Assembly: GCA_027365175.1 (NCBI GenBank)
Contig: DAHXNY010000009.1
Span: 1 to 36,199 of the forward strand
Reading direction: 5' to 3'
From: Microcaldota archaeon
GTDB taxonomy: Archaea > Micrarchaeota > Micrarchaeia > Micrarchaeales > CABMGC01
Length of the DNA stretch: 36,199 nucleotides
The notes under the pieces are model-generated. The model was given only the letters and a program-made list of their open reading frames with translations. It was not told the DNA's origin and searched no databases. Position 1 is the stretch's first letter. Every line of letters starts with the position of its first letter. The position numbers and the translations under genes are program-made. Shown piece by piece: positions 1-9,327 of this stretch.

Positions 1-470
1 ACAGCCTGTCAGTCAGTCCGACAACAACAAACTCCTACTGCATAGGAGTGACGGACAGTGCATCAACTCCAGTAACCCAACTGTCTTCAAACGATGTGGT
101 AACGGTAAATGCAGCTCAGGCAACTCCAGTATTAACTTCAAGCCCCACCCTTCCTTCAACCCAGGAGGCAGGAAACACAATAACATTTACAGCTTCCTGG
201 ACAGGAGGAACCCCAGACTACACAGCAAACTACCTGATAACCAATACAATAACAGGAACAATAGTGGCAAATGCCCTATACACAGGAATAACAGGAACAA
301 CAAACTCCTTCGCATGGCAAATACCTTCAAACATGGTGGGAAACACACTACAGGCTAATGTCATTCTCACAGATTCAGCTTCAACTCCAGTAACAACAAA
401 CTCAGTAGAATCAGGGACCCTGACTGTAGTCGCAGCCTTACACCAGTCCAACAATCTCCATATCCAATAA
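1..470 (+). CDS. Surface protein with ~90-aa tandem Ig-like repeats, 5' truncated by the window edge; probably one gene with the next ORF, separated by a frame change
   Basis: Reading frame is open from base 3 (SLSVSPTTTTPTAIGVTDSASTPVTQ...), so the 48 start is probably not the true start. The unit 'TASWTGGTPDYTANYLITNTITGTIVANALYTGITGTTNSFAWQIP' recurs in the downstream ORF. Confidence 0.75.
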   Translation, partial: SLSVSPTTTNSYCIGVTDSASTPVTQLSSNDVVTVNAAQATPVLTSSPTLPSTQEAGNTITFTASWTGGTPDYTANYLITNTITGTIVANALYTGITGTTNSFAWQIPSNMVGNTLQANVILTDSASTPVTTNSVESGTLTVVAALHQSNNLHIQ

Positions 471-513
471 CGCCCTAACCCTAGACCAAGGACAATCCAT
501 AACCTTCAACGGA

Positions 514-1857
514 GTGATAACAGGAGGAACAGCTCCTTATACCGTTAATGTTTTTGTTGCAAACGCAGTGACACTTTCAAACTACATGCTGGTCAACACA
601 ATAATAACAAGCGGAACAACTTGGAGTAACACAATAACGACCAATTCATTATTCACCTCAAACTCACCCTTAGTGGCTAATGTGGTGCTTACAGACTCAC
701 ACCCAACAACCGTGACCAGCGCATATACTACAAACTTCATAGTAAACCCTGCCCTTGGGATTCCAACCTTGTCTGCATCCAACACTCCCACAGTAGATAC
801 GGGCCAGTATGAGTTATTCAGCAGCTCATGGTCAGGAGGTACAACTCCATATACTGCCAACTACCAGGTATTCAACACAATAACTGGAACGGTCCTTGCA
901 AATGCCATTTACACAGGAATAACCGGAACATCGAATACCTTCTCATGGGTAATCCCTGCTGCAGATGCAGGCAACACCATATCTGCAAATGTCTTCATAA
1001 CGGACAGTGCAGCTACGCCTGTGACAGTCAACAGTGTAGATATTGCTACAATAACCATATCGGCACCAATTACAACGACGACTTCTACAACCACCACGAC
1101 CGTGGCAACAACAACTGCAGGAGGCGGCGGGAACTCAGGGGGAATAATACTAAATACGATAATCCCTTCATCTACTACGACCGCAACATCTACATCTTCT
1201 TCAACAAGCACATCTTCAACATCATCTACATCATCTACGACTACCTCAACATCAATCACAACAACTACTACTGGCACAACTTCTACTTCAACTTCTTCAA
1301 CAACGACAATCAAGCCTGTAATAATTGTAGAAAAGGTTAATGTCTCAGAGGGAAACATTACAAAAGTCAATTTCACAAGGTATAATATTACTGTTGCTTT
1401 GAACACGTCTTCTAAAACTCAACAGCATACAACAATCTCGTTCTACAGTCCAACTACAGCAAATGTGACCCTTGACAACTATACAAACGTATTTTCATTC
1501 TACCTTAACGACTCGTCTTCAGCAGTCAGCATGAACGTAACTCTAGTATACAACTGCACATACGGAACAAACATAGCTCCTTTTGTACTGGAGAATAGCA
1601 CGTGGAACCAGATATATACTGCAATTATTCTGCAGAATCCGTGCAGGATAACCTTCCCTGCGCCGAACAGGCATCTGATAGGGCTATTCAAATATCTACC
1701 CGTGCAGACGACACTCAGCACCACTGCCGCATCGACGGCTACCACAACAGTTATTGAAAAACAAGCGGCAATGCCATATGATTACTATTATGCGGCAGCA
1801 GTTCTGATCATTGCAATAGCAGTATACTTTATCTGGAGAGCGGCAAGACGCAGCTAG
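514..1857 (+). CDS. Surface protein, C-terminal portion: Ig-like repeats, Thr/Ser-rich stalk, C-terminal TM helix with basic tail
   Basis: Frame is open from ~439 (TSPTISISNNALTLDQGQSITFNG-VITGGTAPY), continuing the repeat of the upstream ORF. T/S-rich linker at ~1070-1310; C-terminus 'YDYYYAAAVLIIAIAVYFIWRAARRS'. Confidence 0.8.
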   Translation: MITGGTAPYTVNVFVANAVTLSNYMLVNTIITSGTTWSNTITTNSLFTSNSPLVANVVLTDSHPTTVTSAYTTNFIVNPALGIPTLSASNTPTVDTGQYELFSSSWSGGTTPYTANYQVFNTITGTVLANAIYTGITGTSNTFSWVIPAADAGNTISANVFITDSAATPVTVNSVDIATITISAPITTTTSTTTTTVATTTAGGGGNSGGIILNTIIPSSTTTATSTSSSTSTSSTSSTSSTTTSTSITTTTTGTTSTSTSSTTTIKPVIIVEKVNVSEGNITKVNFTRYNITVALNTSSKTQQHTTISFYSPTTANVTLDNYTNVFSFYLNDSSSAVSMNVTLVYNCTYGTNIAPFVLENSTWNQIYTAIILQNPCRITFPAPNRHLIGLFKYLPVQTTLSTTAASTATTTVIEKQAAMPYDYYYAAAVLIIAIAVYFIWRAARRS

Positions 1858-1896
1858 GCAAATCCCAACCCTTCCAGTTAAGCTTAAATATTACCA

Positions 1897-2922
1897 ATGG
1901 ATGTTAGCATGGTGGGTCAAATGCCTTCTCTGAAAAAGCAGTTTACAGTGGCTGCAGTCGCCACCGCATCGGTATCTGCCGGATATGCTGCAGCAGGTGC
2001 AACTATGCAAAGCCCTGAAAACTCCTGCAATCCTAATTCCGGATATATAGTAAGCATGCAGGACAAGAGGACGGACAGGGTAATGGCCGTATACTATATA
2101 AAAAAGCTGCAGGCTCTGTCTATGGACAGCAAGGGGCATGTTGATACTGATAAGGGGAACACTATAGACGCTGCCTCAATGCAGCTCAACATCTACCTCA
2201 GGGGAACGACTAAGAAAGAGGAAAAGTCTGTGTACTGGGTACAGGACACGGTTACATTTGTCTATTCAAAGAAGGGCCCGGAACAGTATCTCTCATCAGA
2301 TGTATACAAGTTCAATCCTGCAGGCTCTGAGGAACTTGCGATGTCAAATGCAAAGGGAAAGGGCTCGATATTCAGCAGCGGCTCATGTTCAAGCTCTTCA
2401 TACAGTCCGGTTAGTGAGGGCATGACCTATCTGTATGAGACAAAAAACCTGTCTGTCAGCATACCTCAGTACGGCTACCTTGAGATGAGCGAGCATCTAG
2501 TCAACGGCAGGATAATTGTAGATGTGCGCTACTGGAACGGCAGCTTAAAGAAGGTAGATACCTACGATACAATTGTCCTTGGGAAGCAGGGCGAATTTAC
2601 AAAGGCGCACTTCGTCTCGAACAGCGTACTCGATGCGGAGATGGGCTTCGGAGGAGACGGCTGCGGCTCTACCGCATACTTCATGAAGATGAAGGCATAC
2701 GTTGGCATGTATTTCTTCGGAAGAGAAGCATACACGAATATAAGGTACATGCATGGCGACCCGTCCACTGCAGAGGCATCGGCAAATCTCGAATGCAGGC
2801 GGACCGGCGGAATGGAGGAGTTCTACAGGAACAGGGCTGTTGACCAGGAGATGCTGAAGAGGGTTGCAAGGGCATACGACAAGAAGGTTCTCCTCGGCAT
2901 AGGTACTAAGAGACAGCACTGA
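1897..2922 (+). CDS. Secreted thermopsin-like (peptidase family A5) protein
   Basis: 341 aa with N-terminal signal-like segment; 'QLNIYLRGTTKKEEKSVYWVQDTVTFVY' resembles the thermopsin YWVQNxxxF motif. Confidence 0.55.
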   Translation: MDVSMVGQMPSLKKQFTVAAVATASVSAGYAAAGATMQSPENSCNPNSGYIVSMQDKRTDRVMAVYYIKKLQALSMDSKGHVDTDKGNTIDAASMQLNIYLRGTTKKEEKSVYWVQDTVTFVYSKKGPEQYLSSDVYKFNPAGSEELAMSNAKGKGSIFSSGSCSSSSYSPVSEGMTYLYETKNLSVSIPQYGYLEMSEHLVNGRIIVDVRYWNGSLKKVDTYDTIVLGKQGEFTKAHFVSNSVLDAEMGFGGDGCGSTAYFMKMKAYVGMYFFGREAYTNIRYMHGDPSTAEASANLECRRTGGMEEFYRNRAVDQEMLKRVARAYDKKVLLGIGTKRQH

Positions 2923-2970
2923 TCGGTATCAGGTACTGTATGTATGTCGGCACAGGCAAATTCAGCTAAT

Positions 2971-2980
2971 CTTTATATAC
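2971..2980 (+). promoter_or_regulatory. TATA-box-like promoter for the 23S rRNA transcript
   Basis: 'ctttatatac' ~200 nt upstream of the mature 23S 5' end, followed by a non-coding leader. Confidence 0.5.
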
Positions 2981-3159
2981 CTTACTATGCTAAGTTATGC
3001 TGTGCATTTATGGCCGGCATGAGCTTGTAGAGGAAGCTTTTGTTTAGAGAGCACAATCTGCTTGATGAAAAATATTCACTGTATAGTGAATGCTATCTCT
3101 GCTGCTGTGAAATGTTGTGTCGTGCACACGTGATATTGCATAAATTGCAATGGATTCGA

Positions 3160-3178
3160 GGAGAAGTGAAAGCTTGTT
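3160..3178 (+). other. 5' strand of the pre-23S processing stem
   Basis: GGAGAAG-(T)-GAAAGCTTGTT pairs with AACAAGCTTTCCTTCTCC at 6024-6041 (18 bp, one bulge). Confidence 0.8.
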
Positions 3179-6023
3179 AATTAAGCCACCTAGGGGATGG
3201 CTTGGCTCTAGCAGCGACGAAAGTCGTGGCAAGCTGCGATAAGCCCAGGGTAGGCGCATGTCAGCCTTTGAACCTGGGATTACTGAATAGTACGCTATGA
3301 ATAATGGCGTATGCAGACGCATGGAATTGAAATGACTTAGTACATGCAGGAAAAGAAAGCAATTGCGATACCGTAAGTAAAACGATTGAAAGCGGCACAG
3401 GGCAAACCGAATTCATGCTTGCGAAAGCATGTAGATGTGGGCAGTTTACTGCTCTATTGCAAAGCCGAAGGCTCTGGAAAGAGCTCTCAGAGAGGGTGAT
3501 AGGCCCGTAGGCGAATGCAATGGAGAGGCGCTGTAGAAGAGTAGCTCAGCTTTAGTATGTTGAGTGAATATGGGGGCATTAAACTCCAACCCTAAACATT
3601 GGCTAGAGACCGATAGAGAATAAGTAGCGTGAGCGAAAGCTGAAAAGAACCCGCACGCGCGGGAGTGAAATAGATCTGAAACTAGGTGGTTACAAGAAGG
3701 TACGGTGTGAAAGGGTAGAAGCATGCGGAAGCGAAGTGGCGGAAGCCATCAGCGACGCGTGTGGACCAATATCGTATCATTCTTCTTGAAGCAAGAGCCA
3801 GGGAGTGTATCGAAGTGGCGAGCTTAATCGCATAGTGAAAGCGAGGGCGCGCAAGCAATGAGGCGCCAGGCATGAAAATGCCCAAGTCACTTCTTTACGA
3901 CCCGAAGCCATTGTGATCTATTCGCGGCCAGGACGAAGCCGGATTTACATCCGGTGGAGGTCCGCTACCTGTCATGGTATATCCTGTTGGGTGAGCTGCG
4001 ATTAGGGGCGATAGACCACTCGAACATGGCAATAGCGGGTCCCCTCCGAAGTATCTTTAGGATAGCCTTTGGCGAGCTTGCATCTGCGGTAGAGCGACCG
4101 ATCAGAGTGCTTTGGGTCGAAAGGCCCTACACTCTTGTCAAACTCCGAATGCAGATGCTGCGTAGACCCAAGGAGTCGGGGATGTTGGGTAAGCTAGCAT
4201 CCCGTTGCTGAAATGACAGTTTCTAAGGTTAAGGTCCCTAAATCTTGGTTGAGTGCATCAAAGGAAGGCGTTGTCGTAGACAGTCGGGAGGTAGGCTCAG
4301 AAGCAGCCATCCTTCAAAAAACGCGTAATAGCGTACCGATTGAGACAATGCAGTCTGAAGATGGACGGGGCTAAACCAAGTACCGAAACCCTAGCGCCGA
4401 GAGGCGGGTAGGAGGGCGTGCTGTGCGGGCAGAAGTATGCTTTTGAGAGCATATGGACTGCGCAGCAGTGAAAATCCTGGTATAAGTAACAGCATATAGG
4501 GGTGAGAATCCCCTACGCCGAAAGCACAAGGTTTTCCTTGCAATGATCGTCAGCTGGGAGTTAGCCGATCCTAAGCCTGGAGCTAATCACTACCAGGCGA
4601 AAGGGAAGCATGTTAATATTCATGTGCCTAGAACGTAGGCGTGGCAACACAAGGCGTATTTCTGACGCTTGAGGATAGGTCTGTAAACAGGTCCAAATGG
4701 CTATGGAGTCTTATTATGAGGAGAAATAGCTAAATGAACTGACAATGGCCAAGTTCTTGAGCCAGTGAAAAGGGAATACGCAACAATCGTTCTAGATCGT
4801 ACCAAGAACCAGTACAGGTGCTGCTGGCTGAAAAAGCCAAGGCGTGTCAGGAGAACTCAGGTCAGGGAAATCGGCAAAATGGTGGTGTATGTTTTCTACA
4901 AACCATGTCTGCGCTTGGTAAGCGCAGATAGCATTAACAAGGGAAGAGCGACTGTTTATCAAAAACACAACTCGCCGCAAAGCCGTAAGGCCTAGTACAG
5001 CGGGTGACGCCTGCTCACCGCTAGTCCGCGAAACCCCAATTCAACGGGACTAAGCGCTAGCAAAGAGCGGGAGTAACTCTGACTCTCTTAAGGTAGCGTA
5101 ATACCTCGTCACTTAATAGGTGACTTGCATGAATGGCGTAACGACTCTTCTACTGTCCCGACCTGGGACCTGGTGAAATTACTACGTGGTGTACATGCCA
5201 CGTTCTCTCAGTGGGTAGCGAAGTCTCTATGAAACTTGACTATAGCCTGTTGCTGCTGAGTGAGAAGTGCTGCAAAGTGTAAGTGGGAGCGTCGAAGCCC
5301 TGATTCCGGTCAGGGTGGAGCGACAATGTAACACCACTCTGCGCTTTTTACTCGGCTAACCCAACAAGGGACAACAGCAGGTGGATAGTTGGACTGGGCG
5401 GTTGCTTTCGATAAAGAAACGAAAGTGATCAATGCTCTGCTTAGCTGGGTTGGAAACCCAGCGTTAAGCATAAAGGCAAATGCAGGGCTGACTGTATCTC
5501 GAAAAGCGGGAGATGCAGACTGGAAACAGTGACTTAACGAACGTTGGATGCTCTTTTAATGGGGCACCAAGCTGTCAAACAAGTTACTCTAGAGGTAACC
5601 GGTTCGTGGCGGGTGAGAGTTCACATCGACCCCGCCGTTTGATACACCGATATGGGCTCATCTCATCCTGGCGGTGCAGGAGCCGCCAAGGGTTGGACTG
5701 CTCGTCCATTAAAGAGATACGCGAGCTGAGTTCAGTACGTCGCGAGACAGTACGGTAGCAACTACTGGGAGTGTAAGTGTCAGAGGATAAGAACTTTTTA
5801 ATACGAGAGGAACGAAAGTTCGGCGCCTCTAGTGTACCGGTTGTCATTATGGCATTGCCGGGTAGCCACGCGCTAAGCGGATAAGTCCTGAAAGCATATA
5901 AGGACGAAGCCGCATCCGAAACGAGACACTCAGTGCGGCCATAGTACATGGCCTTGATAGGGCGGGCGTGTAAGCAGGGAGCTAACGCGACCTGTGAGCG
6001 CACCGCAACTAACGCATTACACA
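3179..6023 (+). rRNA. 23S (LSU) ribosomal RNA, approximate ends
   Basis: 5' 'AAGCCACCTAGGGGATGGCTTGGCT'; GTPase centre 'GGCTCAGAAGCAGCCATC...CGCGTAATAGC'; 'CGAGAGTTCACATCGAC'-like PTC region; sarcin-ricin 'TACGAGAGGA'; enclosed by a processing stem. Confidence 0.97.
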
Positions 6024-6041
6024 AACAAGCTTTCCTTCTCC
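6024..6041 (+). other. 3' strand of the pre-23S processing stem
   Basis: AACAAGCTTTCCTTCTCC, complementary to 3160-3178. Confidence 0.8.
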
Positions 6042-6045
6042 TTTC

Positions 6046-6068
6046 CTATTTTTTATTTTTAAAAATAG
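6046..6068. terminator. T-rich terminator-like hairpin after 23S
   Basis: CTATTTTT...AAAAATAG inverted repeat within a T-rich tract. Confidence 0.5.
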
Positions 6069-6132
6069 CATAGCGCCAGCCATGCGCGCCTTGCAGATTA
6101 AAACAGAAATCAGAAACAGCTTTCTTATCTCA

Positions 6133-6369
6133 TTATTGCAAAGCTTCATTTATCTTTCTTCCAATATCCTCTTTGACTTGATCGAAATCGGGCAGCTTTC
6201 CCGATATGAAGGCAGACAAATCCCGTTTCCAACTGTTTTCTTTCTTACCGACCTCGGCCATGAAAGAGTCTTCAGTCAACCTGATCTTTGCACGGGTTAA
6301 GTTCTTGTCTGCAAGTTTTACGTCCAGTACGGTCCGATACTCAGATGTGTGGGAACTGCCTATTCTCAA
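6133..6369 (-). CDS. Hypothetical small protein (78 aa)
   Basis: Plausible charged protein ORF; the overlapping + ORF 6082-6300 is less protein-like. Confidence 0.5.
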   Translation of the reverse strand: MRIGSSHTSEYRTVLDVKLADKNLTRAKIRLTEDSFMAEVGKKENSWKRDLSAFISGKLPDFDQVKEDIGRKINEALQ

Positions 6370-6438
6370 ATAGGTACTAATTATTGGAATGCAAATTTAC
6401 TAAGGCAGGATGTCAGGTAACTAACTGGTAGCTGCATT

Positions 6439-6879
6439 TCAGATTATGCTCTCTCCGAGCTTCTTGGAAGCTTCGTTGTCGAGGTAATAATTCTTCCTGT
6501 TCCTCTTGTAGTAAAGAATGTCCCCAACTCCGCTTCTCTTCATCTTGATAAGTATCCTGCGTTCGTTAGCTTCCTCTCCCTTTGCCGAGAGTATCTCCGC
6601 AGCGTTCATCGCATGGTCATAGTAGCATCTCTTAAGGCTGATATCACGCTCGTAATCCCCTGCCTTCTCCCATCCCTCTGAGATGTCTCTCAGAAGCTTT
6701 AATCCGAGCCCCTTATTTATTATCTGCCTGCGCTCTGAAGGGTTGATGAGCCTACTCTCATCCCCGAGCGCAAATAACTTGTAGGTCGTTGAGCGCTTAT
6801 CCTCGTCCCTGAGCAGTTTGTCTATGTCGCTGTTGTAGAGCCTTCTATGGTACAAATGCACTATCTGGGCTTCCACCAT
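6439..6879 (-). CDS. Uncharacterised protein, paralogue of the upstream gene (start trimmed from 6972 to 6879)
   Basis: 'EGWEKAGDYERDISLKRCYYDHAMNAAEIL' matches 'SGWEKAGDYADDSAKRAFYYKRALHFAMEL' in the neighbour. Start MVEAQIVHLYHRRLYN aligns with the neighbour's N-terminus; the upstream extension overlaps the neighbour's 3' end. Confidence 0.75.
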   Translation of the reverse strand: MVEAQIVHLYHRRLYNSDIDKLLRDEDKRSTTYKLFALGDESRLINPSERRQIINKGLGLKLLRDISEGWEKAGDYERDISLKRCYYDHAMNAAEILSAKGEEANERRILIKMKRSGVGDILYYKRNRKNYYLDNEASKKLGESII

Positions 6880-6901
6880 GCATATCCCTACATGTAGTAT
6901 A

Positions 6902-7396
6902 TCATGCTCTCTTATGCTCCTCAAGCCGAGGCGGCTTCGGAGATTCCCCGTTCCTGCTCTTCCTATAAGCATTTATGTCAGTAACACTGTCACTCTTCTC
7001 CATCTTTGGCATCGTGCTCCCGTTCTTCCTTAGTTTAAGGCCTATGCGCAGCTCCTTTGCCTCCCTCTCCTCTTTAGGCAGCTCCATTGCAAAGTGCAGC
7101 GCCCTCTTATAGTAAAATGCCCTCTTTGCGCTGTCATCAGCGTAATCCCCTGCCTTCTCCCATCCGCTGGATGCGCTATTGATAAACTCATCGGCGTTGC
7201 TGCTGTTCACAGAGAGAAATTCCTTATACAGCGGATCACTGAGCCTCTCCTCATAGCCGCGTGCAAGCAGTATGTAGGTGGCTGCCTTTTCGTCCTCATC
7301 GCTGCCTAAGGATACCTTCTCATTGTATAGCTTCCTGCTATACAGCCTGACCACACTGCCATTTTTTATCCTATTCTCCTTGTTGCCAATTGCCAT
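6902..7396 (-). CDS. Uncharacterised protein, paralogue of the downstream gene
   Basis: 164 aa; shared VxLYxRxLYN...DEDxxxxTYxLxAxGxExRL...GWEKAGDY architecture. Confidence 0.75.
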   Translation of the reverse strand: MAIGNKENRIKNGSVVRLYSRKLYNEKVSLGSDEDEKAATYILLARGYEERLSDPLYKEFLSVNSSNADEFINSASSGWEKAGDYADDSAKRAFYYKRALHFAMELPKEEREAKELRIGLKLRKNGSTMPKMEKSDSVTDINAYRKSRNGESPKPPRLEEHKRA

Positions 7397-7515
7397 TATC
7401 CCACCTTACTCCTAATGCCTCTCTTCCTATGCCGTCCGTATGTCCTTCCTTAACTATTCAATCTGCAATAAATTATTTATAGCTTTGTATCAAAGCTAGA
7501 GTATAGGCGCTTTAG

Positions 7516-8238
7516 ATGGGAAAGATGGCAGATGCCCTTGCACGGCTTGCGTATATGATAGATGGCTGGCAGGTGCTTGAGCAGAGTGGAAGCATACTCG
7601 TCCTTAGGAAGAAAGGGGTCACTATGATGTGCCATGGGGTAGGCACCATATATTCAATATCAAAAGATGATAATTACTATACCGACAACTATTGGGACCT
7701 ATTCGTGCCTCTGCCAGGGCTATATTCAAGGCCGACTGTACTTCTGATAGGTCTCGGCGGAGGAACCATCGCCAGGCAGATAACTGCATTCTATAAGGAT
7801 GCGAGCATAGATGCTGTTGAGATAGATAAAGACATAGCTGAGTTCGCTGAGAGGCATTTTGACATGGGAAACGCAAGAATCATAGTGGCAGACGGAGCGG
7901 AATTCGTAAAGAAAGCTGATCCGCATTATGACTTAATCATACTGGATGCATTCAGGGGCAGCAAGGTGCCTGGAGCATTTATGAGCAAGGAGTTCTTTGA
8001 CAATACCTATAAACTGCTGTCAAAAGAAGGCATACTTGCCGTAAACTCCATGGACATCATCAATACAGCTGCCATATCGGCATCAAGGTTCAATGTTTAC
8101 AGTCTGAGATCCTCCATCGCACAGGGCAATAACATAACTATATGCTCAAAAGCAAAGGATGCCGCCCAGATAAAGGCATGCATAGCGAATATGCAGGTAA
8201 GCGAGAGCGTAAAGAAGGCATATGCTCTTCTAGGATAA
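7516..8238 (+). CDS. Spermidine synthase-like class I SAM-dependent methyltransferase-fold protein
   Basis: 'VLLIGLGGGTIARQ', 'DAVEIDKDIAEFAERHF', 'DLIILDAF' motifs. Confidence 0.8.
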   Translation: MGKMADALARLAYMIDGWQVLEQSGSILVLRKKGVTMMCHGVGTIYSISKDDNYYTDNYWDLFVPLPGLYSRPTVLLIGLGGGTIARQITAFYKDASIDAVEIDKDIAEFAERHFDMGNARIIVADGAEFVKKADPHYDLIILDAFRGSKVPGAFMSKEFFDNTYKLLSKEGILAVNSMDIINTAAISASRFNVYSLRSSIAQGNNITICSKAKDAAQIKACIANMQVSESVKKAYALLG

Positions 8239-8293
8239 GTTCAAGATATGCCTGCAAATAAGCATGGGCCAGAGCTCCAGTCCATGGCAATTG

Positions 8294-8833
8294 TCATTTG
8301 GCATACACTGTTATGGATAACGGGCCCGTAAAGTTGTACCCCGGAGCCTTTGCAAAGAGGCTCTCCTGTATCTGCGAGTCAACAGGCATAGTATAAGGCA
8401 GCGGCGGCTGCTCGTACAAGAGCTTAAATCCGTTGTTGTCTATTCCTATGTTTGTTATGGTGTAATTGCAGTTTGTCGTAGATATATAGAAGTAGAATGT
8501 GAAATTTGCAAATGCATTCAGGCGCGTCCTCTCATTCAAAGGATATGCCCTCGATGTCCCTGCGCACTGCACTCCGTTTACCACTGCAGGGCCTGTATAC
8601 TGGATCTTTACGTTGATACCGGTTATATTTGTGAAGTTCTTGCTTGCCAATGCATTATATGTAGTTATGTAAGGCGGAATCGTCATGCTTGTGGTGCCAT
8701 TTATCTCCCTGCCTATCACTGTTGTAGTGCTCTTTGAACCGCTTCCATGGCTGGAAAGCAGCACGTACGCCACTATTATTATCACTACAATGATTGCAAT
8801 TATTATTACTGTGCGGGGTTCCATAAAACACAC
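8294..8833 (-). CDS. Membrane-anchored extracellular protein, unknown function
   Basis: N-terminal TM 'TVIIIAIIVVIIIVAYVLLSS', then a domain with several N-x-S/T sequons and two to three Cys. Confidence 0.7.
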   Translation of the reverse strand: MCFMEPRTVIIIAIIVVIIIVAYVLLSSHGSGSKSTTTVIGREINGTTSMTIPPYITTYNALASKNFTNITGINVKIQYTGPAVVNGVQCAGTSRAYPLNERTRLNAFANFTFYFYISTTNCNYTITNIGIDNNGFKLLYEQPPLPYTMPVDSQIQESLFAKAPGYNFTGPLSITVYAK

Positions 8834-8941
8834 TATTACTTAAAACAGATGCTCATGCAGGTATTAAAAACCTGCCATATCTGGCAAATAAGTAAAAATG
8901 GTAAGAAAAAGAAAAAAAGAAAAGAAAACAATCTGAAGAGT

Positions 8942-9184
8942 TTATCTTCTTCTCTTTCTTGCAACTCTTCCCTTTCTGTTCATCTTCGTCCTTGCGACAT
9001 ATCCGCTCTTGTCTATAAAGTAGAGATAGCCTTCCTGTCTCTTTACCTTCTCTTCGCTCACTCGGGCCTTTCTACCTCGCGGATTATTCTTCATAGGGGT
9101 CTTCCAGACTGCGCCATCCTTTCCGAGGAAATATAGATAGCCGTCTTCCCTTCGGATCTTTTCTGATCCTACTCTTTCAGCCAT
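8942..9184 (-). CDS. Small very basic protein with two copies of a GYLYF motif (start trimmed to 9184)
   Basis: MAERVGSEKIRREDGYLYFLGKDGAVWKTPM... / ...SEEKVKRQEGYLYFIDKSGYVARTKM...; internal duplication and Arg/Lys-rich tail. Confidence 0.75.
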   Translation of the reverse strand: MAERVGSEKIRREDGYLYFLGKDGAVWKTPMKNNPRGRKARVSEEKVKRQEGYLYFIDKSGYVARTKMNRKGRVARKRRR

Positions 9185-9327
9185 TTTACCACGATAGTAT
9201 ATCCGTCGAAGGATTTTTATATATATCACAGATAAAGACGACATTTCCATACACGAGGGAAACGAGCGAAAAAGAGGGAAATCCATAAAAGGTTATTAAA
9301 CATTATCGTTGAAAGTCTACTGATATC

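Noticed and set aside
430-520. Programmed ribosomal frameshift in the surface protein
   Set aside because: No recognisable slippery sequence or downstream pseudoknot; an indel or sequencing error is simpler.
1070-1310. ACN/TCN-rich low-complexity DNA that could look like a repeat array or CRISPR-like tract
   Set aside because: It encodes the Thr/Ser stalk of the surface protein; no regular repeats and spacers. No CRISPR array was seen anywhere in the window.
909-1406. Antisense ORF of 165 aa
   Set aside because: Val-rich mirror of the Thr/Ser codons; coding-strand artefact.
3070-3150. Two small hairpins in the 23S leader (ATTCACT-GTAT-AGTGAAT and ATTGCA-TAAAT-TGCAAT)
   Set aside because: Probably ordinary pre-rRNA leader structure; no evidence for a separate RNA.
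3179-6023. Possible introns or homing endonucleases in 23S
   Set aside because: Total length is about 2.85 kb, normal for an LSU gene, and conserved blocks follow each other without large insertions.
3044-6024. Many ORFs on both strands inside the rRNA region
   Set aside because: They lie within or against clearly recognisable 23S rRNA and its leader; spurious.
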